Shown here: piece after piece, positions 51,155 to 60,154 of the stretch
How positions within the stretch are numbered: the stretch's first letter is position 1
Layout: each line of letters opens with the position of its first letter
Assembly: GCF_004122105.1 (NCBI RefSeq)
Contig: NZ_SBKN01000004.1
Span: 238,579 to 302,578, forward strand
DNA: 64,000 nt
Source: Flavobacterium stagni
GTDB taxonomy: Bacteria; Bacteroidota; Bacteroidia; Flavobacteriales; Flavobacteriaceae
Direction of reading: 5' to 3'
Position numbers and translations under genes: made by a program
The notes under the pieces: generated by a model
What the model saw: the letters and a program-made list of their open reading frames with translations, nothing else
Database searches by the model: none
Told to the model about the DNA's origin: nothing

Positions 51155-52000
51155 TTACTTTTTCTTTTTGGCGTTTTTCTTCGCTTCTTTTTCGGCTTCT
51201 TTCATGAATTTAGCCTCTTCTTTGGCTTTCTTCTCAGCTTCCAGAGTTTTGGCATCTTTCACTTTTATTGAAAAAAGCGGAAGGGAATAGGAAATGGTGT
51301 AATTGAAGCCAACGCCAAACTTACCGCCGTACGTGCGGTTAAATCCGGGAACGTACAAGTTTTCAAAGTCCTCCGGTTGTTTTTGCGAAAGCATATAATT
51401 CATTCGGAAACTCATGCCCATATAGACATTTTTAAGCACTTCAGCTTTCATTCCAACGACGACTTCTGTCCAATGTGCGGTGAGTCCGTTGAACTTGGTG
51501 TTGGGATAATACGTAGGTGTTGGGAAATAACTATTGGGGTAATAAATGTTATACGAATTGAGGGTCTGACTAAATGTACTGAACCCATAGCGCAATCCGA
51601 TGTAGATTTGATTGTTCATACCCGTCCAGTTTTCATACCCGTTAAAATCAAATCCGGCACGAATATAAGAGCCGTTGGTTGTAAAATTCAAGTTGTCTTC
51701 TTGTACCGTTTTCTTTTCATTTCCCAATTCAACCGCTACATAATGTTTGCGGGTGACACGGAAATCACCTACTAATTCCAATCCACGGTAATTCGAATCA
51801 TAAAATCCCCGACTCAATTTGAACAAATCCACACCTACACGCAAGCCATACTTCTCGGTTTTAGGTGCTACACTGTCTTTTTTTTGAACGGTAGTCGTTT
51901 CCTTTGCCGGCGTTTCAGTGGATGTTTTTTGTGCCCAGGTCGCACTCACCATGAAGAGGCACAGGAGAATTCTAGTAAAAGAGTTTGACATGAACTTCAT
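51155..52000 (-). CDS. Outer-membrane beta-barrel-like protein, DUF6048-like
   Basis: The signal peptide (SFTRILLCLFMVSATWAQ) leads to a Thr/Lys-rich linker and then about 190 residues with alternating aromatic strands (VGVDLFKLSRGFYDSNYRG, GSYIRAGFDFNGYENW, YIGLRYGFSTF), as in a small outer-membrane barrel. The C-terminal 40 residues are an Ala/Lys/Glu helix (AEKKAKEEAKF...KKNAKKKK), unusual for a barrel end. It resembles the flavobacterial DUF6048 family. Starts at 52000 or 51991 are both possible. It overlaps the preceding lipoprotein gene by 20-29 bp. Confidence 0.8.
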   Translation of the reverse strand: MKFMSNSFTRILLCLFMVSATWAQKTSTETPAKETTTVQKKDSVAPKTEKYGLRVGVDLFKLSRGFYDSNYRGLELVGDFRVTRKHYVAVELGNEKKTVQEDNLNFTTNGSYIRAGFDFNGYENWTGMNNQIYIGLRYGFSTFSQTLNSYNIYYPNSYFPTPTYYPNTKFNGLTAHWTEVVVGMKAEVLKNVYMGMSFRMNYMLSQKQPEDFENLYVPGFNRTYGGKFGVGFNYTISYSLPLFSIKVKDAKTLEAEKKAKEEAKFMKEAEKEAKKNAKKKK

Positions 52001-52478
52001 TTTCGTTGGTGATATTGGATTGGGTTATTCCCATAGTTTGTATCCACAAGCCGTCGTTGGGTGTCGCATCGGTAAAATCAAATCCGTTAGTCGGATTTAA
52101 AACAAAATTCAGTTTATAACCACAAGCACGAGAGACAAACTGTGTGGTTCTTGTGTAATTGATGGTGATTATATCGGTATTGTCATTGGTAGCGTCGTCA
52201 TCGCCACCATTCTGAATCAGTTGAAATTGCGTGGTATCCAATGTCGTGTCTAAGGGAACATAAATTTTGCTTACCCCATTAAAATTAATGGTTTCAGAGA
52301 TTCCGTTGGCTTTAAGGACAAGATTGGATACATTTTTGGTTTGTGTCAAATTTGCCACATCATAAAATTCAATCACCAAACGGGGAGTGGTGGTTGTATC
52401 TCCACTGCAGATATCATCCTTTTCACAGCTGGAAAAAGTGAAGGTTAGGGCGATTAGTATAACGGTTATAAAACGCAT
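51972..52478 (-). CDS. Lipoprotein, DUF6452-like
   Basis: The start at 52478 (MRFITVILIALTFTFSSC) gives a lipobox with Cys 18. An upstream Met adds three residues. The mature protein (about 150 residues) is beta-rich with RLVIEFYDVANLTQTKNV and ends ITNENEVHVKLFY. It resembles the flavobacterial DUF6452 family. It lies directly between rlmD and the DUF6048-like barrel gene, overlapping the latter. The fixed pair suggests a lipoprotein-barrel partnership at the outer membrane, which is inference. Confidence 0.8.
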   Translation of the reverse strand: MRFITVILIALTFTFSSCEKDDICSGDTTTTPRLVIEFYDVANLTQTKNVSNLVLKANGISETINFNGVSKIYVPLDTTLDTTQFQLIQNGGDDDATNDNTDIITINYTRTTQFVSRACGYKLNFVLNPTNGFDFTDATPNDGLWIQTMGITQSNITNENEVHVKLFY

Positions 52479-52487
52479 GATCTTCAA

Positions 52488-53900
52488 TTATCGTAATTCC
52501 AAAAGTACAACATTTTCCACATGATGCGTTTGGGGAAACATATCCACAGGACGCACACGGCTTACTTTGTATTTTTCATCCATCAAGGCCAAATCGCGGG
52601 CTTGGGTAGCGGAGTTGCAGCTTACATACACCACACGTTTGGGAGCAATGCGTAAAATTTGTTCCACCACATCTTTGTGCATCCCGTCGCGTGGTGGGTC
52701 GGTGATGATCACATCCGGTGTGCCGTGTTGGGCGATAAAGGCTTCGTTAAACACGTTTTTCATATCGCCAACAAAGAACTCACAATTGGTGATGTTGTTG
52801 CGTTTGGCGTTTTCTTTCGCATCGGCAATGGCTTCGGGAACGGCTTCTACACCAATTACTTTTTTCGCTTTTTTTGAAACAAATTGGGCAATGGTTCCTG
52901 TGCCGGTATATAAATCGTATACGACTTCATTTCCAGTTAATTCAGCAAATTCACGGGTAATGGCATACAATTCATAGGCTTGTTCTGAATTGGTTTGGTA
53001 GAAGGATTTGGCATTAATGCTAAAATGCAAGCCTTCCATTTCTTCCAAAATATAATCACGGCCTTTGAATAAGATGATGTCTTGGTCGTATAAAGTGTCG
53101 TTGGCTTTTTGGTTGATAACGTATTGCAACGAGGTGATTTGAGGAAAGGTCTCCGCTAAATAGTTCATCACCAATTCGCGTTCTTCTTTGTTGTCATCAA
53201 AAAACTGAATCAACACCATGATTTCTCCAGTTGAAGCAGTTCGAATCATCAAGGTGCGCAACAAGCCCCCGTGGTTGCGGGCGTCAAAGAACGACAAGTT
53301 GTTGGCGTTTGCAAACTCTTTAATTCCGTTGCGAATCGCATTGGACGGATCGGCTTGTAGCCAACATTTTTCGATATCGAGAATTTTATCCCACATTTTT
53401 GGGATATGGAAACCTAAGGCGTTTTGGTTCTCAAACGTCGCCTCTGATTGGATTTCTGCTTCAGTCAACCAACGGGCATTGGAGAATCCAAATTCCATTT
53501 TATTGCGGTAGAAGAACTGCTCTTTGGATCCTAAAATAGGTTCAAATTCTGGGAGTTCAATTTTACCAATGCGTTTTAAGTTGTTGTATACTTCGTTGTG
53601 TTTGTACACCAATTGCTGGCTGTAACTCATGTTTTGCCATTTGCAGCCACCGCATACGCCAAAATGTTGGCACACGGGTTCGACACGGTTTTCCGAATAC
53701 TGGTGAAAACGAATAGCTTTACCTTCGTAATAGGCTTTGCGCTTGCGAAAGGTTTGCACATCTACGACATCACCGGGTACCACATTGGGTAAAAAGATTA
53801 CTTTTCCATCTGGCGCTTTGGCCACCGAAACTCCTTTGGCTCCGGCATCTAAGACTTCCACGTTTTCAAATACAACGCGGTCATTTCTACGTTTTCCCAT
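52488..53900 (-). CDS. rlmD: 23S rRNA (uracil-1939-C5)-methyltransferase RlmD
   Basis: The 470-residue SAM enzyme methylates C5 of U1939 in 23S rRNA. It has an N-terminal TRAM domain (about 8-65), a [4Fe-4S] site with CQHFGVCGGCKWQNM (about 78-92) and a later Cys in DIEKCWLQA, then the methyltransferase core with VYDLYTGTGTIAQF and DVIITDPPRDGMHKDVV, and the catalytic Cys in VVYVSCNSATQARDL (about 429). These features separate it from RlmA-like enzymes. Other family members (RumB/TrmA) cannot be excluded on sequence alone. The DUF6452 gene follows within 10 bp. Confidence 0.93.
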   Translation of the reverse strand: MGKRRNDRVVFENVEVLDAGAKGVSVAKAPDGKVIFLPNVVPGDVVDVQTFRKRKAYYEGKAIRFHQYSENRVEPVCQHFGVCGGCKWQNMSYSQQLVYKHNEVYNNLKRIGKIELPEFEPILGSKEQFFYRNKMEFGFSNARWLTEAEIQSEATFENQNALGFHIPKMWDKILDIEKCWLQADPSNAIRNGIKEFANANNLSFFDARNHGGLLRTLMIRTASTGEIMVLIQFFDDNKEERELVMNYLAETFPQITSLQYVINQKANDTLYDQDIILFKGRDYILEEMEGLHFSINAKSFYQTNSEQAYELYAITREFAELTGNEVVYDLYTGTGTIAQFVSKKAKKVIGVEAVPEAIADAKENAKRNNITNCEFFVGDMKNVFNEAFIAQHGTPDVIITDPPRDGMHKDVVEQILRIAPKRVVYVSCNSATQARDLALMDEKYKVSRVRPVDMFPQTHHVENVVLLELR

Positions 53901-53991
53901 GGCGCAAAAATACAGTATTGCATGGGATTGGACGAAAAAATGTTTATTTTTAAAACAGATTTAGCAAAATCAAATTAAATCCAACGTACAC

Positions 53992-54525
53992 ATGATTCAT
54001 TTGGCTTTATTACGCGGAATAAATGTTTCGGGACAGAAACTCATCAAAATGGACGATTTGAAACGCAGTTTGGAAGGCGTCGGATTTGGGAATGTGCGCA
54101 CCTACATTCAATCGGGAAATGTGTTTGTGCAAACGCCTGAAACCGATCCTGGAGTAGTAGCCGGACAGATTCGCACGGCTATTATGAACTCGTTTGGCTT
54201 TGATGTCCCTGTGTTTGTTATTGGTAAAGACGATTTGGAAGCTTGTGTGGAGCGGAATTTGTTTTTGCAAGAGGAAGGAGTGGACTTGAAAAAGTTATAC
54301 GTGTCGTTCATCTCTACAGAAGTTCCCGATCAAATGATTACCCAATTGAACCTGAATTTCATCGAACCCGATAAGATCCAATTGGATGGACGCCGAATTT
54401 ATCTCAAGTACCACAGTTCGCCCGCTCAAACCAAATTGGACAACAAATGGATTGAAAAGAGCATGAATGTCCAATCGACAACGCGCAACTGGAATACCGT
54501 CACGAAGCTTTTAGGTTTATTTTAA
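53992..54525 (+). CDS. DUF1697 family protein
   Basis: The 177-residue soluble protein has the family start IHLALLRGINVSGQKLIKMDDL and FGNVRTYIQSGNVFVQTPE (both in part), followed by VFVIGKDDLEACVERN and the end WIEKSMNVQSTTRNWNTVTKL. The C-terminal TTRNWNTV segment is the best-conserved part of the family. Biochemical function is unknown. It is a single gene with no clear operon partner. Confidence 0.93.
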   Translation: MIHLALLRGINVSGQKLIKMDDLKRSLEGVGFGNVRTYIQSGNVFVQTPETDPGVVAGQIRTAIMNSFGFDVPVFVIGKDDLEACVERNLFLQEEGVDLKKLYVSFISTEVPDQMITQLNLNFIEPDKIQLDGRRIYLKYHSSPAQTKLDNKWIEKSMNVQSTTRNWNTVTKLLGLF

Positions 54526-54583
54526 GGTCGAAATTTCCGCTTTCCATTTTGGAATGCATAACTTTGAGTAGAAAATCATTGTT

Positions 54584-55045
54584 ATGAAAAAGCACCACGA
54601 AATCGAAAGCATTCAAGAATTAGAAGAAACGAATGATACCCGTACCTTTGGGCAACGGGTAGCTGACAAGGTCGCGGATTTCGGAGGAAGTTGGACCTTC
54701 ATCATTTCCTTCATGGTGTTTTTGTTGTTGTGGATTGCCTTTAATGTATTTTGGCTCAACAACAAAGGATTTGATCCGTATCCCTTTATTTTATTGAACT
54801 TAATTTTGTCGTGTATTGCTGCGTTGCAAGCGCCGATAATTATGATGAGTCAGAATCGGCAAGAAGCCAAAGATCGTGAACGTGCTGAAAAGGATTTCAT
54901 CATCAATTTAAAAGCCGAGCAGGAGATTCGGGTGTTGCAACAAAAATTGGATCATATTCTCAAACACCAACACGAAGAATTGATGGCGATTCAACAGCAA
55001 CAGTTGCAAATGATGGAGCAATTGCTTCGGAAAAAAAAGGAATAA
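54584..55045 (+). CDS. DUF1003 family membrane protein
   Basis: The 153-residue protein has a soluble N-terminus with FGQRVADKVADFGGSWTFI, two membrane helices (about 40-62 and 72-95) joined by NKGFDPYPFILLNLILS (in part), and a long Gln-rich coiled-coil tail (LQQKLDHILKHQHEELMAI). This is the standard DUF1003 layout. Function is unknown. A -7 box TAACTTTG (54559-54566) lies 17 bp before the start. Confidence 0.92.
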   Translation: MKKHHEIESIQELEETNDTRTFGQRVADKVADFGGSWTFIISFMVFLLLWIAFNVFWLNNKGFDPYPFILLNLILSCIAALQAPIIMMSQNRQEAKDRERAEKDFIINLKAEQEIRVLQQKLDHILKHQHEELMAIQQQQLQMMEQLLRKKKE

Positions 55046-55199
55046 TTATAGTTCCAATACTAGTTTAAGTTACTTTAAATAAATTACTGGTTTCTATTTT
55101 TTTAAAATCAAAATATAAGTTGTTTTTATGGTTGGAATAGTAGGCTTCGCAATCGATTGAGAATTTTACACACCTTCTTTTTTAATTCGCCGAATTGTG

Positions 55200-55207
55200 T
55201 AGTTTTG
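55200..55207 (+). promoter_or_regulatory. -7 box candidate for rocD (TAGTTTTG)
   Basis: Matches TAnnTTTG 70 bp before the chosen ATG. No TTG at the right spacing was found. Confidence 0.4.
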
Positions 55208-55277
55208 TGAAAGTTTACGGATGATTTCTCTCCACAAGAAGGAATTAAGGAGTTTCTTTTTTATTAAAATTTCAATC

Positions 55278-56561
55278 ATGATTAGCGAAAAATTACGCTC
55301 TCAGGAGGCTATCGAACTGGAGGATAAATACGGTGCGCACAATTACCATCCACTGCCTGTGGTGCTCAGCCGTGGTGAAGGAGTATATGTGTGGGATGCG
55401 GAAGGAAAACAGTATTACGATTTCCTTTCTGCGTATTCAGCAGTGAATCAAGGACATTGTCATCCTAAAATTGTGGGAGCAATGGTCAATCAAGCACAAA
55501 CTTTAACGCTTACTTCGCGTGCATTTTACAACGACAAACTGGGCGTTTATGAGCAATACATCACCAATTACTTTGGTTTTGACAAAGTGTTACCGATGAA
55601 TACCGGTGCTGAAGCTGTGGAAACTGCACTAAAGATTTGCCGTAAATGGGCGTATGAGAAGAAAGGTATTGCCGAGAATGAAGCGCAAATTATTGTGTGT
55701 GATGGCAATTTCCATGGAAGAACAACGACGATTATTTCGTTTTCGAACGATGAGAATGCGCGAAAGAATTTTGGGCCGTATACGGCAGGATTTATAAAAA
55801 TACCTTACGATGACACCGAGGCTTTGGAAAAAGCGCTTACATCGTCTCAAAACGTTGCCGGTTTCCTTGTTGAGCCGATTCAAGGGGAGGCGGGTGTTTA
55901 TGTTCCTTCAGAGGATTTCTTAGCCAAAGCACAAGCGTTGTGTGCGGCACACAATGTACTTTTTATCGCTGATGAGGTACAAACGGGTATTGCACGTACA
56001 GGTTCGTTACTAGCCGTTTGCGGGAATTGTAACTGCGAGAAGTCGTGTGAAAAGCAAGCAACCTATGTGCAACCCGATATATTAATTTTAGGAAAAGCCT
56101 TGTCGGGCGGGGCATATCCCGTATCGGCGGTTTTGGCGAATGATGCGATAATGAATGTGATTAAGCCCGGTCAACACGGTTCGACCTTCGGTGGAAACCC
56201 TGTGGCAGCAGCTACAGCTATTGCGGCTTTAGAAGTTGTAGAAGAAGAAGGATTGGCAGCCAACGCGCGTCGTTTAGGTCAGTTGTTCCGTGATTTGTTG
56301 CAGGAGTATGTGACTGAGAGTAACATTGTTACCTTAGTGCGCGGAAAAGGATTGTTGAATGCGATTGTGATCAATGATACGGAAGAAAGCGAAACCGCTT
56401 GGAATATCTGTGTGAAGTTGGCAGAAAACGGATTGTTAGCCAAACCCACGCACGGAAATATCATCCGATTTGCACCGCCTTTGGTAATGACTGAAGAGCA
56501 ATTACGCGATTGTGTAGCTATTATTATTAAGACTTTAAAAGCCTTTGAACCAGAACTTTAA
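55278..56561 (+). CDS. rocD: Ornithine--oxo-acid aminotransferase with Cys-rich insert
   Basis: This PLP enzyme transfers the delta-amino group of ornithine to 2-oxoglutarate, giving glutamate semialdehyde. The start at 55278 ([20 protein letters not shown]) matches the family; the upstream in-frame codons do not. The 427-residue protein has [22 protein letters not shown] (in part), [26 protein letters not shown] and PLP Lys in [17 protein letters not shown] (about 273). Between ARTGSLLAV and YVQPDIL lies an insert with [13 protein letters not shown] (about 249-261), where most homologues have a few residues. Four clustered Cys could bind zinc or an Fe-S cluster. Confidence 0.94.
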   Translation: MISEKLRSQEAIELEDKYGAHNYHPLPVVLSRGEGVYVWDAEGKQYYDFLSAYSAVNQGHCHPKIVGAMVNQAQTLTLTSRAFYNDKLGVYEQYITNYFGFDKVLPMNTGAEAVETALKICRKWAYEKKGIAENEAQIIVCDGNFHGRTTTIISFSNDENARKNFGPYTAGFIKIPYDDTEALEKALTSSQNVAGFLVEPIQGEAGVYVPSEDFLAKAQALCAAHNVLFIADEVQTGIARTGSLLAVCGNCNCEKSCEKQATYVQPDILILGKALSGGAYPVSAVLANDAIMNVIKPGQHGSTFGGNPVAAATAIAALEVVEEEGLAANARRLGQLFRDLLQEYVTESNIVTLVRGKGLLNAIVINDTEESETAWNICVKLAENGLLAKPTHGNIIRFAPPLVMTEEQLRDCVAIIIKTLKAFEPEL

Positions 56562-56566
56562 TTTTT

Positions 56567-57007
56567 ATGTATATGGAAAACCAAAATCAAATTGTCTTAA
56601 ATGAATTAGCTAAAGACGCCTTGCGAGTAAGTGCAAAATGGTCTTTATTTCTTTCAATACTTGGATTTATAGGTATTGGAATTATGGTGTTGATGGCATT
56701 ATTTTTTATTACGACCACTTCAAGTATGGATGCTCTTGGGTTTGGTGGTATGCGTAGATTATTCGGAATGATCTATTTGCTGGTTTCTGGAATCTATATA
56801 ATGCCGGTCGTGTATTTGTATCGTTATGCGTCAGGGATGAAGAATGCATTGGTATTTCAAGATTCTGATAATGTAGCTTTTGCGTTAGAAAACTTAAAGT
56901 CGCACCACAAGTATTTAGGAATATTATTAATTGTATTGATTTCCTTTTATATCTTGATGTTTGTAGGTGGAGTCTTTTTTGCTGCAAGTAGGGTAAGTGG
57001 GTTTTAA
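56567..57007 (+). CDS. DUF5362-like membrane protein
   Basis: The 146-residue protein has four hydrophobic segments (about 27-50, 66-88, 117-140 and part of the start) and a Gly-rich MDALGFGGMRRLFGMIY loop. It resembles the flavobacterial DUF5362 family, with function unknown. The start may be 56567 or the Met at 56573. It follows rocD by 5 bp and is probably co-transcribed. A bidirectional terminator follows. Confidence 0.82.
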   Translation: MYMENQNQIVLNELAKDALRVSAKWSLFLSILGFIGIGIMVLMALFFITTTSSMDALGFGGMRRLFGMIYLLVSGIYIMPVVYLYRYASGMKNALVFQDSDNVAFALENLKSHHKYLGILLIVLISFYILMFVGGVFFAASRVSGF

Positions 57008-57023
57008 TTCCAATATGATATAT

Positions 57024-57057
57024 AAAAAAAAGCCGTCCATTTGGACGGCTTTTTTTG
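57024..57057. terminator. Bidirectional terminator
   Basis: AGCCGTCC / GGACGGCT stem with A-run on the left and T-run on the right, between convergent genes. Confidence 0.88.
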
Positions 57058-57058
57058 T

Positions 57059-57394
57059 TTATCGAATTCCGAAGATCTCGTTCATACGGCGACGTATTTG
57101 TTCTTCGTTTTGCATGTTTTCTGGACCAATTTTGAGGATCATCCAGACGTAGAAGATTAAGGCCAACACACCGAGTACAATACCGATAATGGACAGTACT
57201 TTACCAATTTTGTGCAGGGTGACATTGTCATAGTCGGTTGGGTTTTCCTTAAGTCGTTTGGCATCTTTTAAGCTTAAAATTAATCCAATTACGCCAAAAA
57301 GAATTCCGAAGATGCCGTAACAGCAAAAGGTGAGGAATGCTAGGAGTCCGAGCACTAGTGATGCGGTGGCATTAGGCAGTTTTTGTTTTTCCAT
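57059..57394 (-). CDS. CCC-motif small membrane protein
   Basis: The 111-residue protein has two membrane hairpins (about 10-42 and 62-90). LVLGLLAFLTFCCYGIFGILFGVIG (in part) carries the CC motif, followed by KDAKRLKENPTDYDN and VLSIIGIVLGVLALIFYVWM. The layout is that of DUF4190/CCC-motif membrane proteins of Bacteroidota, with function unknown. It lies next to the DUF2752 gene on the same strand, a pairing I recall as common. Confidence 0.85.
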   Translation of the reverse strand: MEKQKLPNATASLVLGLLAFLTFCCYGIFGILFGVIGLILSLKDAKRLKENPTDYDNVTLHKIGKVLSIIGIVLGVLALIFYVWMILKIGPENMQNEEQIRRRMNEIFGIR

Positions 57395-57405
57395 ATTTTT
57401 TGATT

Positions 57406-57690
57406 TTAAAAAAAGAAGTTGCGCATTTTGATGAGGTACGCCATTAAAATTACAATGGCGTTAAGTACGGCCAATAGGATAACTATTCTACCGTTTTTGG
57501 GTGTGGGCTGAAAGGCGAATTTAACCACAAAGCCCAATAAGGCAATCAAGGTGTAAATGGCGGGGTACATTTGAAAAGCATCCCACAAACGGCCTTGGCT
57601 AAGTAAATAAATCGAGCGTTGCAAGCCACAACCCATACAGTCAAAGCCGAAGGTTTGTTTAAAAAGGCAAGGCAACATGTGTTCTTCCAT
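57406..57690 (-). CDS. DUF2752 family membrane protein
   Basis: The start is set at 57690 (MEEHMLPCLFKQTFGFDCMG); the earlier in-frame Met adds six residues. The defining motif CLFKQTFGFDCMGCGLQRSI contains three Cys, followed by a membrane helix (about 40-62) and a second one near the C-terminus (about 72-90). The Cys may bind a metal or form disulfides. Function is unknown. It starts the two-gene unit with the CCC-motif protein. Confidence 0.88.
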   Translation of the reverse strand: MEEHMLPCLFKQTFGFDCMGCGLQRSIYLLSQGRLWDAFQMYPAIYTLIALLGFVVKFAFQPTPKNGRIVILLAVLNAIVILMAYLIKMRNFFF

Positions 57691-57781
57691 GACAATTTGT
57701 TTATGCAATTTTACGAAATATCGGTTATCAACAAGAGGGGTGGGTGTGTTTTTTTATTTTTGAAAACTTAAAAAATGAGAA

Positions 57782-57958
57782 ATGAATAAAGCTTTAATTC
57801 CGTTGCTTTTGGTTTCGGCAGCGATTGCCTTATACGAACAAAGTTTGGCGCATCCCAACTATTATTTAATGGGTGGAGCAGGTGTTGTTTTTATCTATTG
57901 TATGGCCAAATTGTCGGCTAAAATTCCACCTAAAAAAGAAGACGATGGGCACGAATAA
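57782..57958 (+). CDS. Small membrane protein, 58 aa, overlapping the Smr gene
   Basis: This short ORF (MNKALIPLLLVSAAIALYEQ at the start, ending PPKKEDDGHE) has two hydrophobic segments (about 4-17 and 28-43) and a polar tail. Its last 14 bp overlap the start of the Smr-domain gene in another frame, so translation is probably coupled. The typical membrane-protein composition and clean start support a real gene, although it is below common size cut-offs. Function unknown. Confidence 0.7.
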   Translation: MNKALIPLLLVSAAIALYEQSLAHPNYYLMGGAGVVFIYCMAKLSAKIPPKKEDDGHE

Positions 57959-58508
57959 ATTTGAAATAGGGGATCGAGTTGCGGTGCTGGACGATGCGAT
58001 TTCTGGCGTGGTTGTTCAAGTGAAAAATGATCAAATTTCGATCCAAACGGATGATGATTTTATGATGACATTTTTTGTCAACGAATTGATTAAAGAAAAC
58101 AATACCAATGACTTGGATTACTTTAGTAAAAGTGATGCGTCACATAAGATAAAAATTGACACAACACCCACTCGTGCACAAAAAAACTTCACATTTAAGT
58201 CGGATAAGCGCGATAAAGGCGCACCCGAATTTGATTTGCATATTGAAAAATTGGTGAAGAATTTTCGAGGAATGTCCAATTTTGATATCCTGACAATCCA
58301 ACTTGAAACGGCCCAACGGCATGTCGAATTTGCCCTTAAAAATCGCATCCCAAAAATCGTTTTGATTCATGGTGTGGGCGAAGGTATTTTGAAAACAGAA
58401 TTGGAATTTTTGTTGCGCAAATATCCTCAGGTAACTTTTCAAGAAGCGAGTTATCAGAAATACGGCATGGGTGCCACGGAAATCTATTTTCAACAAAACT
58501 CAAAATAA
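57945..58508 (+). CDS. DUF2027 / Smr domain protein
   Basis: The start at 57945 (MGTNKFEIGDRVAVLDD) is preferred; an upstream in-frame extension lies inside the small membrane gene. The 187-residue protein has an N-terminal beta-rich DUF2027 domain (about 1-75) and a C-terminal Smr domain with EFDLHIEKL (about 98) and IVLIHGVGEGILKTEL (about 143). The latter is the HGxGxGxL signature of the MutS2-type nuclease domain. It lacks MutS ATPase parts, so it is a stand-alone Smr protein, possibly a DNA- or RNA-cleaving factor. The role in flavobacteria is unknown. Confidence 0.93.
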   Translation: MGTNKFEIGDRVAVLDDAISGVVVQVKNDQISIQTDDDFMMTFFVNELIKENNTNDLDYFSKSDASHKIKIDTTPTRAQKNFTFKSDKRDKGAPEFDLHIEKLVKNFRGMSNFDILTIQLETAQRHVEFALKNRIPKIVLIHGVGEGILKTELEFLLRKYPQVTFQEASYQKYGMGATEIYFQQNSK

Positions 58509-58511
58509 TCG

Positions 58512-58519
58512 TACTTTTG
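58512..58519 (+). promoter_or_regulatory. -7 box candidate for cysteine desulfurase (TACTTTTG)
   Basis: Matches TAnnTTTG, 18 bp before the ATG. No -33 TTG at proper distance. Confidence 0.4.
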
Positions 58520-58537
58520 TGCCGCTGATTTATCATC

Positions 58538-59659
58538 ATGAATAGAGTTTATTTAGACAATGCTGCTACCACACCGATGCGACCCGAAGTGATCGACCAT
58601 ATGGTGCAGGTGATGCAAACCGAATATGGAAACGCGTCCTCCACCCACAGTTTTGGACGCAGTGCAAAAACCATTTTAGAAACCGCCCGCAAATCGATTG
58701 CTAAAATCATGGGTTGTGAAGCCCGCGAATTGATTTTTACGTCGAATGCAACAGAGGCGACGAATCTCATCTTGACCAGTGCGGTGCGCGATTTGGGTAT
58801 ACAACGCATAATTACCTCGAGAATGGAACATCATGCGACTTTGTATACTGTAGCGAAGTTGGTACAAGAACAAGGCGTAGAAGCCGTTTATTTGCCTGCT
58901 AATGCCGATGGAACAGTTGATGTCTCCGGACTCGATGCGCTATTGGCGGATGGTAAACCCACTTTGGTAACCTTAATGCATGTGAATAATGAAACCGGAG
59001 CTTTGTTGGATATCGAGAAAGTAGGGACAATATGTCGCGCTCACCAGGCCTTGTTCCATTGTGATACCGTGCAATCGGTGGGGAAATGGGCGTTGCCGTT
59101 GCACGACTTACCCGTTGACTTTGCCGTAGCGAGTGCGCATAAGTTCCATGGACCTAAGGGTGTTGGGTTTGCGTATATCGCCAAGCATGTGGTGATTAAG
59201 CCGTTGATTGTGGGCGGTGAGCAAGAGAAAGGTTTGCGTGCCGGTACGGAAGCAGTACATCAAATTGCAGGTATGGCCAAGGCGTTGGAGTTGGACGCTA
59301 TCGATCTCGAGCACGACCAAAACTACATTGCTTGCTTGAAAGACTATTGCTGGGAGCAATTACAATTGGCATTTCCAGGGATAAAAACCAATGGCGAACA
59401 TACGTTTTACAATATTTTGAACGTGACCTTACCGATGAGTGAGGAAAAAGCGGCCATGATTTTGTTTAATTTAGATATGAAAGGCATAGCCGTATCGCGC
59501 GGTAGTGCGTGTCAAAGTGGGAGTTCGAAGCCCTCACATGTCTTAGCTCAATTTGTTGCTGAAGAAGATTTAAAACGGCCGGCGCTGCGGATATCGTTCA
59601 GTCGGTTCAATACCAAAGCCGATATCGATGCCTTGCTGGATGCGTTGAAAGGAATATAA
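58538..59659 (+). CDS. Cysteine desulfurase, NifS/IscS-like
   Basis: This PLP enzyme removes sulfur from cysteine as a persulfide for Fe-S clusters or thiolation. The 373-residue class V aminotransferase-fold protein starts NRVYLDNAATTPMRPEV, and has TSNATEATNLIL, LMHVNNETGALLDIE, PLP Lys in ASAHKFHGPKGVGFAY (about 201) and the active-site Cys in SRGSACQSGSSKPSHVL (about 324). The SACQSGS loop places it in the NifS/IscS group rather than SufS. No scaffold genes are adjacent. A bidirectional terminator follows. Confidence 0.95.
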   Translation: MNRVYLDNAATTPMRPEVIDHMVQVMQTEYGNASSTHSFGRSAKTILETARKSIAKIMGCEARELIFTSNATEATNLILTSAVRDLGIQRIITSRMEHHATLYTVAKLVQEQGVEAVYLPANADGTVDVSGLDALLADGKPTLVTLMHVNNETGALLDIEKVGTICRAHQALFHCDTVQSVGKWALPLHDLPVDFAVASAHKFHGPKGVGFAYIAKHVVIKPLIVGGEQEKGLRAGTEAVHQIAGMAKALELDAIDLEHDQNYIACLKDYCWEQLQLAFPGIKTNGEHTFYNILNVTLPMSEEKAAMILFNLDMKGIAVSRGSACQSGSSKPSHVLAQFVAEEDLKRPALRISFSRFNTKADIDALLDALKGI

Positions 59660-59664
59660 AAAAT

Positions 59665-59694
59665 AACCGGAGTAATTTACACTCCGGTTTTTTT
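59665..59694. terminator. Bidirectional terminator
   Basis: AACCGGAGT (59665-59673) / ACTCCGGTT (59681-59689) stem, then T's. The stop codon of the convergent gene (59677) lies in the loop. Confidence 0.85.
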
Positions 59695-60084
59695 ATAGGC
59701 GATTTTGAAATAAATCAGTGTGGCTATAAGAAAAGGAATTTGCATCACCATCATTTTTCCTTGATGGGTGATCGCTCCTACAAACCCTAGAAAGAGCACG
59801 AGAACAGCGAGCAAACTCACCGTAAGCGTATTTATTTTTCGGTTCCAGCGGCGGTTAAAGGCATGCATGAGCAGCAAGACTTGTCCGATTAAACCCGTGA
59901 GGATGAGTGGATGGGACAGACTATCTATCCATGATTTTCCCGTACTGAAAATGGTGTATTCCAGTTGTGGGATGCTTAGAATTTCATTTTTCCAGACGAT
60001 ACCGCAGCATTGAAAGCAAAGGAACAAGGCAATGTTGACGTAGTGAATGGTGCGGGTGATGGGTCGTGTTGCAAAAATGGACAT
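59677..60084 (-). CDS. Membrane protein of unknown function, 135 aa
   Basis: The product has four hydrophobic segments (about 14-30, 58-74, 86-106 and 112-128) with a basic connecting loop (HAFNRRWNRKINT). I do not recognise a family; the size and layout recall small quinone-linked or DoxX-like membrane proteins, but no motif supports that. It is a single gene, flanked upstream by a dispersed repeat region. Confidence 0.7.
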   Translation of the reverse strand: MSIFATRPITRTIHYVNIALFLCFQCCGIVWKNEILSIPQLEYTIFSTGKSWIDSLSHPLILTGLIGQVLLLMHAFNRRWNRKINTLTVSLLAVLVLFLGFVGAITHQGKMMVMQIPFLIATLIYFKIAYKKTGV

Positions 60085-60154
60085 GGTGCCGGATTTGTTT
60101 TAAGGTAAAGGGTTGCGTTAAAGGTACGAATTACCTTGAAGTAATCACTAGGTG

